Positions 56,128 to 64,000 of a stretch of DNA of 64,000 nt are shown in pieces; position 1 is the first letter of the stretch, and each line of letters begins with the position of its first letter. The DNA lies in NCBI GenBank assembly GCA_022575985.1, contig JAKSXM010000231.1, forward strand, positions 25,892,501 to 25,956,500, given 5' to 3'. The notes under the pieces were generated by a model. That model did no database searches and was not told where the DNA came from. It was given only the letters and a program-made list of their open reading frames with translations. The DNA comes from Anagrus nilaparvatae. Taxonomy: Eukaryota > Arthropoda > Insecta > Hymenoptera > Mymaridae. The position numbers and the translations under genes are program-made.

Positions 56128-58017
56128 TTAAATTGGAATGTTGGAGTCACGTTTGTCCACCTCAAGTAGATGCATATACAAGTTGGACTTGAAAGCATGT
56201 ATTGAGCGAAAAAAACGGATTTCTTCAGGGAGGGAGTTCCAGAAAGAGATCATATAGATTAACGAAGAGTAGTTGTAAATAGGATTAGTGGAGGGATTTA
56301 CGACTAGATGAGGGCGATTTTTGGCTCGAAGTTCCCTTGAAGGGGTGTAAATTTTTACTTTTTGCTTAAGGTAATCAGGTTTTTCGATGTTGATGATATT
56401 GTAGATGTTCACAGCGCAAAGATATTTCGCTCTGAGTTTCACGTTAAGCCAGCCAAGTTTTATTCTGTCAGGGGAAGTTCTTTGAGGGAACTTAATGTCG
56501 CAAACATACCTGACAGAGGCATTTTGCAGTTTTTGGAGACGAGAATATTGAAGTTCAGATAATTTGCCCATAGGAAAAGCTCCTGAATCAAGGAGAGGAA
56601 ATATCAGAGCTGTTACAAGCTGTTTGCGAAGTTTTGAGTTTACTAGATGTTTGAAGTGCCTAAGTCTGTACAGAGTATAATTTGCTGATTTTATTATATG
56701 ATTTACATGTGACCTCCATTTCATGTCATGATCTATAAATAATCCTAAGTTTTTTACAGTTTTGGAGAGTTGAATTTGTGAGCCCCCAAAATAAAAAGAA
56801 GTATTGGCGTCAAAGACAGAAGAGGCTTTTTTACCAAAAATTATAAAGTTAGTCTTATCAACATTAATTTTGAAATTATTTAAAATACACCAATTATCAA
56901 TGGCATGAAGATCATTTTGGAGGAGGGAAATTCCAAAGTTTAAGTCATTGTAAGGTACTTGGATATATATTTGTAAATCATCTGCAAACATGAGCCTCTT
57001 AGAATAGGTGATTTTGCAACCAAGGTCGTTTATGTATATAAGAAACAGCAAGGGGCCCAATACTGAGCCCTGCGGGACCCCGCTGACAATTTTGAGAGAG
57101 GATGAGGTCAAATTGTCGATGATGACAGATTGAGTACGGTTTGAGAGGTACTCGGAAAACCATCCAATGACTTGCGGAGAGAAACCGACGGCTGAAAGTT
57201 TTTCCAATAGAATTTCATGGGAGACCCTGTCAAATGCTTTGGACAGATCCAGCATGAGTAAAATAGTGATTAAGTCTGAATGAAAGCCCTTACAAATGTC
57301 ATCAGTCAGATTTGTTAGGAGAAAATTTGTACTATGATGTTTTTGGAAACCTGACTGATAAGAATCAAGAATGTTATAGTGGTTTATGTATTCAACCATC
57401 TGTTTATGTAGTATTTTTTCGAGGATTTTAGAAATTATACATAGCAAAGAGATGGGCCTATAGTCGGATAGTAAAGAGGGATTAGAAATCTTAGCAACTG
57501 GAAGAATGTTGCTGTGTTTCCAAATAGAGGGGATTTTGTTTAAAATAATAGATTTATTAAATAATGATAGGAAAACTTTGGAAAGAGCCGGTAGACAAAG
57601 TTTGAGTACTTTTAATGAAATGCCGTCAGGTCCTTGAGACTTAGTGCTGAATTGTTTAAATGCCCATTCAAGGTCATTACTTGAAATATTTTTAAATTTG
57701 AAAAGTGGTCTAGAAGTAGAGGGCGGTGGAGAGAGAGATGTGTTAGAGGAATTTGTATCATTTTGCGTGGAAATAAAATAACTATTTAATTCATCAGGTA
57801 AAAGAAGGTTCTTGACTTTAGGAGAAGATTTGGTGAGGCCAAGATGATCAATGTCTTTCCAAATGGTAGCTGGAGGGTTATTAGTTGAAAGTTTATTAGA
57901 ATAAAAGTTGGATTTAGCTATGGATATTTTATCAAGAAGTTTGTCTTTGAAATCCCTATACTCAATTAGATTTTGTTCATTTCTCTTGTGTTTATAGCGT
58001 TGGTATAATCTGTCCAT
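56128..58017 (-). CDS. Reverse transcriptase frame of the LINE
   Basis: 629 codons from the first ATG; the true frame runs upstream through SSPWLTPALKQETAV to the frameshift at about 58,090. RT motifs in order: NILPVAKISNPSLLSDYRPI (about residues 170-190), a YQSGFQKHHSTNFLLTNL block, LMLDLSKAFDRVSHEIL with the first catalytic Asp, SGVPQGSVLGPLLFLIYIND, and MFADDLQIY with the paired catalytic Asp. A thumb and C-terminal domain follow, with NLGLFIDHDMKW and SFWNSLPEEIR. This copies element RNA into DNA by target-primed reverse transcription. All catalytic residues are present. There is no gag-like ORF1 in the window. Clade placement beyond the Jockey superfamily needs a tree. Confidence 0.92.
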   Translation of the reverse strand: MDRLYQRYKHKRNEQNLIEYRDFKDKLLDKISIAKSNFYSNKLSTNNPPATIWKDIDHLGLTKSSPKVKNLLLPDELNSYFISTQNDTNSSNTSLSPPPSTSRPLFKFKNISSNDLEWAFKQFSTKSQGPDGISLKVLKLCLPALSKVFLSLFNKSIILNKIPSIWKHSNILPVAKISNPSLLSDYRPISLLCIISKILEKILHKQMVEYINHYNILDSYQSGFQKHHSTNFLLTNLTDDICKGFHSDLITILLMLDLSKAFDRVSHEILLEKLSAVGFSPQVIGWFSEYLSNRTQSVIIDNLTSSSLKIVSGVPQGSVLGPLLFLIYINDLGCKITYSKRLMFADDLQIYIQVPYNDLNFGISLLQNDLHAIDNWCILNNFKINVDKTNFIIFGKKASSVFDANTSFYFGGSQIQLSKTVKNLGLFIDHDMKWRSHVNHIIKSANYTLYRLRHFKHLVNSKLRKQLVTALIFPLLDSGAFPMGKLSELQYSRLQKLQNASVRYVCDIKFPQRTSPDRIKLGWLNVKLRAKYLCAVNIYNIINIEKPDYLKQKVKIYTPSRELRAKNRPHLVVNPSTNPIYNYSSLIYMISFWNSLPEEIRFFRSIHAFKSNLYMHLLEVDKRDSNIPI

Positions 58018-58046
58018 TACAGCTGTTTCTTGCTTCAGGGCAGGAG

Positions 58047-58739
58047 TTAACCAAGGAGAGGACTTGCTGTCAATTGTGAATTTCTTGAGGGGGGCACTAT
58101 TGCCACATTAATTATATTTGAGGCAGTGGTATTCCAAATTAGGTATACATCCCTGCTTTTAAAAGCGAAAGACCAGTCATACTTCAGAAGTCTTAAGGTA
58201 AACTCGTTTTGATTAATATTTTCAATATTTCTGTAAGAAAAAGTTGATTTAGGAGGTTTGGGGACAAAGATGTCTAAAGTAACTTGAGTAAGGTAATGAC
58301 TATTTATAAAAAGAATTTTGCTTTGGTTGAGTATAAGATCATTTTCATCTATTATGCAAAGATCAATAGCAGAGTCATTATTGGGGCCTATATGAGTATC
58401 ACCATGAGGAACTAAGTAGAGTTTATTTTTAAAAATAAAATCAAAAATTAGATTAGATTTAGGGTTAAAATAACTCATATTTGCATTGAAGTCGCCAAGT
58501 ATGATTTTATTACTATAATTAGCTGCGGCGTTAGCTAATACTTCCAAGAAATTTATGCCTCTGCGAAAGGACGAATCCGGCGGTATAATTGAGAGTACTT
58601 TGTTGATAAAACTGCATCCAAAAATTTTATCAGCACTAGAATGGATGCACCTCAGTGAAACGTATGTATTTTTGGTCGCTGAAACCGAATTTGAAGGTTT
58701 CATCCATTTTCGGATGGCCAGTTTTGAGTAATGGACGCT
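58047..58739 (-). pseudogene. Partial endonuclease frame of the LINE
   Basis: C-terminal half of an AP-type endonuclease: IILGDFNANMSYF carries the GDFN active-site block, and SAIDLCII is the strand that normally precedes the SDH motif. The expected SDH reads NSHYL here, so the Asp is missing or shifted. The frame is open upstream of the first Met (YSKLAIRKW) to the truncation at about 58,740. It ends in stop codons because of a one-base change in the six-base G/C run at 58,089-58,094; the other frame continues KKFTIDSKSSPWLTP into the RT. Confidence 0.85.
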
Positions 58740-58747
58740 ACATAATA

Positions 58748-59445
58748 AAAAATCGGCGAAAAATTAGCAAGCTTGCTAATATCTTGAAAACAATTGCTAA
58801 TTGAGTCTATTTTTAGTATCCCAATAAGTTTTTTGGGGTCGCTGATCACGATTTTGAAGACAAATATATAAAAAACAAAATGTCGGACTTAAAATGGCGT
58901 ATTTCTAACCTCAGAAACGGCAATTTATGATGTTTTAAGCATATTTACGTCCTCTAATAAGTTTTTGACCAGTTATAACGATTCTGAGGTTGGATTTTTA
59001 ATAAATTGTTTACATTAATTATTCTATATGATTTGAAGACACTTAAAAGAAAATGCTTTCACGTACCTTAAATTGTTAACTAAATCGTGAACACCGACCC
59101 CAAAAACTTATAATGCAAAACGTTAAAATATAATTTATTGACGATTTTGAGGTTAGCAATCCACCATTTTTAGCCCTCTATTTTGAAAATTAAAAGTATT
59201 ACGTCAGAACCGTTATAGCTGGTCCGAAAAACTTATTGGACACCGTAAATATGCTTAAAACCGCTTAAATCGCCGTTTCTGAGGTTAGAAATATGCCATT
59301 TTGACTCCGATATTTTAGTTTTTATAAATTTGTCTTCAAAATCGTGATCAGTGACCCCGAAAACCTTATTGGAGTACCAAAAATAGGCTCAATTAGCAAT
59401 TGTTTTCAAGATATTACCAATCTTGCTAATTTTTCGACAATTTTT
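58748..59445. repeat. ~700-bp palindromic element
   Basis: Left arm from AAATCGGCGAAAAATTAGC and right arm ending GCTAATTTTTCGACAATTTT are inverse copies across a centre near 59,090. Shared blocks include TTTTTGGGGTCGCTGATCAC/inverse and TCTAACCTCAGAAACGGC/inverse. It lies between the LINE 5' end and a CATGTTCC element. It is one source of the motif dispersed at 8.7, 26.9, 41.9 and 53.4 kb. No ORF. Confidence 0.8.
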
Positions 59446-60196
59446 AACATGGAACATGTTTATAGGGAAGGGGTACTACAGAACTTGAAAATTAAGGGGG
59501 GGGGTCAAATTTGTTCTATTTAAGGGGGGTGGTCAAATATGTCCTATTTAAGGGGGGTGGTCAAATATGTCCTATTTTAGGGGATTGGTCAAATTTGTCC
59601 TATTTAAGGGGGGTGGTCAAATATGTCCTATTTTAGGGGGGTGGTCAAATTTGTCCTATTTAAAGGGGGTGGTACAATATGTCCTTTTTAAGGGGGGTGG
59701 TCAAATTTGTATTAATTAAGAGGGGTGGTCAAATTTGTTTTATTTAAGGGGGGGGGGGGTCAAATGAAACTTAGAATTATTAGGAGACTTTGAAAAATCT
59801 AAGCTTCAGGACTTAAGATAATACAGGTTTATGGACTTAAAATAATATTGATTTAGGGACTTTCTTATTACACCAAGAAATATCACTTGCTTTTTTGTAA
59901 AAATGCGGTTAATTACCTCCGATTTATAATTTTTATTTGCAAATATTATCCAACAAAAATTTTTTTTGAAATCGTATATTTAGAAGTCGATCGAGTTATA
60001 AAACTATTAGAGTTATAAGTTTAGTATTAAGCATTTAAAACAATTAAATTAATATTTTTCCAAGTCTCATTAATTCATGTTAACATTATTCTAAGTCTCT
60101 TTTAACCCCCCGTCCCCTTAAACTGGACAAATTTGACCCACCCCCTTAATTTTGAAGTTCTTGAGATACCCCCTCCTAATAAACATATTACATGTT
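59445..60196. mobile_element. CATGTTCC-family compound: two inverted partial copies
   Basis: The left part (TAACATGGAACATGTTTATA, GGGGTACTACAGAACTTGAA, minisatellite, AGGGACTT lines, to about 59,867) and the right part (about 60,060-60,196, AAGTCTCTTTTAACCCCCCG then ACATATTACATGTT) face each other across about 190 bp of other DNA. Confidence 0.65.
59495..59762. repeat. 28-bp minisatellite (G-rich strand), about nine units
   Basis: Units TATTTAAGGGGGGTGGTCAA then ATTTGTCC with small changes (TATTTTAGG, TTTTTAAGG, TAATTAAGAGG). The longest array of this repeat in the window. Confidence 0.88.
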
Positions 60197-60208
60197 CTGG
60201 TTACACAC

Positions 60209-60353
60209 ATAGTACACACACACACACACACACATATGCACACTTTTTACAAAAACTGGGTTTTTAGCTTCCTGAGTGCCAAAATGTGCTTATATGCAAA
60301 AAAATCAAAAACCAAAATTTCACCTATAACAACGCGGTTCCTCTATATAAGGG
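60209..60353 (+). repeat. AC-headed dispersed repeat, copy 3
   Basis: (AC)n at 60,213-60,234, then AAAAACTGGGTTTTTAGCTTCC, AATGTGCTTATATGC, CAAAATTTCACCTATAACAA and GGTTCCTCTATATAAGG. The 112-codon frame crossing it is repeat read-through. A more worn fragment may lie at 62,370-62,412. Confidence 0.65.
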
Positions 60354-62737
60354 AATATTATTTTCCAAATTTTAAAACAATAAGGGCTATTAAATACTTA
60401 AAAAATTTATCTAAAATCTTTATTAATATTATTAGTATGCATTTGATTATTGAAATTAAATTCATAAGTTTCAGACTAACATTGGATTAGTAGCAAAACT
60501 TTATCGATTTATATAGAAATAATAAAAAGAGTTATAATACTGTTATTTTAAAAGTTTTGAAATTTTCAATATTAGATGCATCGAGTAGGAAAGTTAAAAT
60601 AAAAAAATAAAAAAGCGTAAAAAATTTTAAAATTAATAAATTTAGAAAAAATTGGAAATGAATTAATAAAAAATTTTCAAATTTAAATAATTAAAGTTAT
60701 GAAAAAAGTTTTAAAAAATAATTAATTATAAACATTATAAATTTAAAGAGTTTGTGTACATTAAAAACTTTAACAGCAATGAACACAAAGTTATTTAAAA
60801 AAGTTTAAAAAAAAGAAAGAAAATAGTAAACAAGGTTCAATTAGTTATTAAGAAATTTTTTTTTTTGTTAGTCTTGTTCATCAAAGTTAAAATGTCGTTT
60901 TAAAGTTCACAAGAAATATAAGAAATTCGTTGACTTTTTTGCAGACATTTTTTTCATAAACTTGTGTATAGTATAAGGTACAACGTTTAACGAGACTTCA
61001 GACAAACCTATTTTCCCTAGGGGTTAAAAAAAAAATAAAAAGTTTGTCACGAAAGGTGATTAGTAAATGTTAGTAAATGTTAAATTTTTTTTTAGTCATA
61101 CCTTTTTTTTTTCTTTTTTATTAGTATTTTGTTTGTTTGTTCATTTTAATACGTAGTCACGTGCAATATTTAGTTTTTTGAAAATTCTAAGCTTAATTTT
61201 TGCTGATATTTTTTTTTAATAACACATCGCAAACGCTTTTACGAAGCAAACAATGGGAGCTTGTAGGTAACCCATATTAAAAAAATTTTGTGGGGGCCTG
61301 TAGACCATGCCTACTTTGCTTACATGGTAAATCCGAAACTGGGGGCATACAAGTGCAATTTATAAGATGGTGTCGTCGAATTAAAGCAAAAATATTTTTT
61401 TAAATTTACAGCTAAGAGATTTTTTTTTTAATTTTATCACCAGGATATCAGGAATAAGTTTATTTTGATGGACATTTTTGATTTAGTTTAAATATAGAAA
61501 TGATCCAAATAATATAAACCTTCAAATTAGGTTCATGCTAAAAAAAAGCTCATGAAATTTATTTATACATGGAAAAATTATAGTTTTATAGTGTGAATTT
61601 TCACCTTGTAATACTTTTTCATTTTTTGTTTATTTAACCTTTCTAAATTTAAAAAAAATTAGGTTTCCATTCTTCAAGTGCACAGTGCAAACATATGTAG
61701 AATATCCATCCACAAATAGGTTAAACATATTTATTTATACAGATGAGAAAATTCATGGTAAAAATGAAAAGATAAAACTTTCTAGCATATCTGGAAATAT
61801 AGAGAAACGAATGACAAAGCAAGTTTAATTTAATTTACTCTATGCTTATTCTTTCTCTTTGTTAAATTGTAGATTTTGTATACTTTATTTTATTAGCAGG
61901 AAAATGTATACGTTAATTGTTAAATATTTGATGAGGCCATATTTTCTGAATTTACTAAAAAGTATTTCTACAAAATTATTAATAAATTAAACAATAAAGG
62001 ATTTCTTTGTCTTTAAAGTTATCTGATAAATCCTTTTAAGTTTATCGTTAAAATGTTTTGTTATTATAAATTCACTATGGTATTTACTTGATATTACAAA
62101 AGCAAACAAACCTATTGTCAACTAATTCAGGTAGATTACTGGATTCAAAGGTACACAAATTTATATATAGTTTATGTATTAAATCGATAAATCGATTTGT
62201 ATCATTTATTTATGAAAATTATACTATTAAGTATATTCTGAATAGTTCAGATATAATTAAAAGGGTTAAGGTATATTAAGTATTAAGTATCAAGGGTGCA
62301 TACGTACGAGAAGTAAAAATTTCAACACCTAACCTAGAGGTCACAAAACAGGCTATTATGAAAAAAAATTGAAGTTTTACCTATAAAAGAGGTTCTTCTA
62401 TGAGTAACCAAAATAATGATTATAATAATTTTATTTATTTTTATATTTTAATAGCCAAATAGTTTCTTATCGATAAAAGAAGACAAATTTTAATTTAAAG
62501 AATAAATATTATTTTATAATTTCACAATATTTTTGAATTTTGAAATAACTATTGTCAGAATATAAAAAAATTTAATACTGTTGCGCAAATCAATTCCTAG
62601 AATATATTATAATGAAACCTCTTTTGTTAAAGAACAAATAAAGGTATTTTTATTAATTTTTTTAAATTTAAATAAATATTTTTATTATATTGATTTGTCA
62701 CTTACGTTATCTATAATATACTTATCTATAGCGTTAG
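60354..62737. other. AT-rich intergenic spacer and upstream flank of the right-edge gene
   Basis: No gene or transposon end supported. TATAATGAAACCTCTTTTG at about 62,607 has a similar sequence 1,050 bp downstream, beyond the gene (see findings). Confidence 0.45.
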
Positions 62738-62746
62738 TATATAAAT
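62738..62746 (+). promoter_or_regulatory. TATA box of the right-edge secreted gene
   Basis: TATATAAAT lies 52-60 bp before the ATG, which would place the start site near 62,768 and leave a 5' UTR of about 30 bases. No second candidate is as good. Confidence 0.6.
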
Positions 62747-62797
62747 ACAGCTAGAATCTAAAATCGGTATTAATCTTATTCAATATTTTTTTAAAAA

Positions 62798-63285
62798 ATG
62801 GCTAAAATACTATTTTTATCTGTATTACTTTTGGTAATGTATTCAAGTTATGGAGTAGATGTAAGTATAATATTTTTCTTCGTGACTGGTAACTACTAAA
62901 CGAATAATTACTAAATCATTTTTTGTTCATTATTTTTTAGGGCTTTCAGTCTATTCAATTTAAAATACACGAATTCAGGGGACAAACATTAAAATCAGGA
63001 ACATTTACAATTGAATTCAAAAGATTAAGAGATAATGTTACTATCCCCTTAAAAAATTTAAATGGCTCTTTTAGGCGAGATTTATCAATTGGAGAATATG
63101 AAATAACAGTTAGAAGTGTTGATAAGAAGTACATAACTTGCAAAAAGTATTCTATAATTGATAGTACATTGTATGAGATAGAATTAAGCCTATTAACTAA
63201 GGAATCAAAGCGCTATTATAATATAAGAGATGATTGTATTATTGGCGTAGGTCATAAAGGTGAGCCTACGGAATTTAATTCATAA
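62798..63285 (+). CDS. Small secreted protein, two exons, unknown function
   Basis: Exon 1 (62,798-62,860) encodes MAKILFLSVLLLVMYSSYGV plus D, a clear signal peptide. An 80-bp phase-0 intron runs GTAAGT..TATTTTTTAG, and exon 2 (62,941-63,285) encodes 114 residues to TAA; total 135. The mature part alternates short beta-like strands. DLSIGEYEITVRS (68-80), YITCKKYSI and LYEIELSLL have the L..G.Y.V.V....Y.....V......L rhythm of small immunoglobulin- or transthyretin-like sandwich domains such as carboxypeptidase regulatory-like modules; this fold guess is inference. Two cysteines (88 and 120) could form one disulfide; NVT (53) and NGS (62) are glycosylation sequons. An extracellular role is likely. 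No family name can be given. Splice sites, TATA box and signal peptide make the gene itself very probable. Confidence 0.88.
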
Positions 63286-63508
63286 ATATCAAAGTAAAAT
63301 TTTTAAAAAATGTTGCCTATTGCAATAATATTGACGCTATTTTACTGCTACTAGCAAAAAGTATTCCAACTCAAATGTATAATAAGCATAGAAGAGAGCA
63401 TAATATCGTAAGCGAGAAGAAATACGATCAGTGGAATTGTATTTGCGGCATTTTCTTTAAAATCTAAAAATGAAAACATTTCTGTTTGTTAGTATTCACT
63501 GAACAAAT

Positions 63509-63514
63509 AATAAA
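63509..63514 (+). terminator. Candidate poly(A) signal of the right-edge gene
   Basis: First canonical AATAAA after the stop codon (224 bases downstream); further AATAAA-like words follow near 63,552. Confidence 0.45.
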
Positions 63515-64000
63515 ATATAAAAATGAATGATTAAAAAAAATTATCCTAAAAATAAATAAAATAACTCGATTCTTGAGCTAACAATATTTTCTTTATTTAG
63601 ATATAATAAATCACCTATTTCCTGTTATTATAGTCTAAAATAATTTCTAAAACATATAATAAAAGCTCTCTTGTTAGAGATCAAATAGAGATCAAATTCA
63701 AATGATACATAGATATTATAATACTAATATTACCTATATTTCTCTCTTTGTACATATCTGTTGAATTCGATAATTACATTAATTACTCTATGTATGAAAA
63801 TCCTTTGTATTATATTATAAATCCATGTGATGTTTCATATGATTATTTTCTCTTAATTAAGTTTCTATGTGTTTTAGGCACCAAATCTATTTACTATTTA
63901 ATTACATAGATGTTGACTTTTAGGAAAAATATTATTGATTTTATATTATTCATATTTTAAAAACATATTTACTTTAATTTTATTACTACAAATAAATCAA
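63515..64000. other. Right-edge flank
   Basis: AT-rich, no gene start found. TATAATAAAAGCTCTCTTG at about 63,656 resembles the upstream flank of the preceding gene. Confidence 0.4.

Larger units (their letters stand above)
55816..58740 (-). mobile_element. Jockey-superfamily non-LTR retrotransposon, 5' truncated
   Basis: Minus-strand element: partial apurinic-type endonuclease, complete-looking reverse transcriptase, about 275 bp of 3' UTR, and a 35-nt poly(A) tail (T run at 55,816-55,850). Only the C-terminal half of the endonuclease is left, ending at about 58,740 where a 700-bp palindrome begins, so it is 5' truncated. No flanking target duplication was recognised. One frameshift separates the two frames; the RT frame has no stop over 629 codons, so the insertion is young. 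Confidence 0.9.

Noticed and set aside
60152..60490. 112-codon plus frame with His-Thr repeats
   Set aside because: The HTHTHT stretch is the translated AC microsatellite of a dispersed repeat.

Overview
The window looks like nuclear DNA of an insect. It is very AT-rich by eye, gene-poor, crowded with small inverted-repeat transposons, and its genes have short GT-AG introns. The gene content and the composition would fit a parasitoid wasp or another hymenopteran, but no species marker was found, so this is inference. None of the short open frames between 1 kb and 50 kb behaves like an ordinary gene.

Three spliced genes are supported. (1) At the left edge, on the minus strand, is a secreted cysteine-rich protein of unknown family: a signal-peptide exon and three further exons, all joined by phase-0 introns of 71-81 bp, running off the window at base 1. 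(2) An hnRNP C / RALY-type RNA-binding protein lies on the minus strand. Its RRM is split over exons at 51.2-51.4 kb and 50.2-50.3 kb, and it continues in frame in a 79-bp exon at 8.9 kb. The intron between them is about 41.3 kb and holds most of the window. The rest of the gene lies left of 8.9 kb, probably outside the window, so gene (1) may sit inside another of its introns. (3) At the right edge, on the plus strand, is a complete two-exon gene for a 135-residue secreted protein with a small beta-sandwich look. Genes (1) and (3) share the plan of a short signal-peptide exon, a phase-0 intron of 72-80 bp and a divergent mature part, as is common in fast-evolving secreted proteins.

The rest is mobile DNA. 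A nearly intact Jockey-superfamily non-LTR retrotransposon lies at 55.8-58.7 kb: minus strand, 35-nt poly(A) tail, one homopolymer frameshift, 5' truncated. A decayed Penelope-like element lies at 35.3-36.2 kb. Inverted-repeat elements fall into groups by target duplication: 8-bp hAT-like (4.2, 6.0, 32.4, 39.1, 42.3 kb), TTAA with GRGG ends (22.5, 24.5, 33.7 kb), and 2-bp with CACTG or CACGC ends (7.6, 10.0, 13.7, 26.1, 36.9, 41.4 kb). A further family of seven copies starts and ends with CATGGAACATG/CATGTTCCATG and often carries a G-rich 28-bp minisatellite. There is also a 155-bp/466-bp higher-order tandem array at 16.1-17.3 kb. Several elements are nested, which gives a relative insertion order. 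Between these the sequence is AT-rich spacer.
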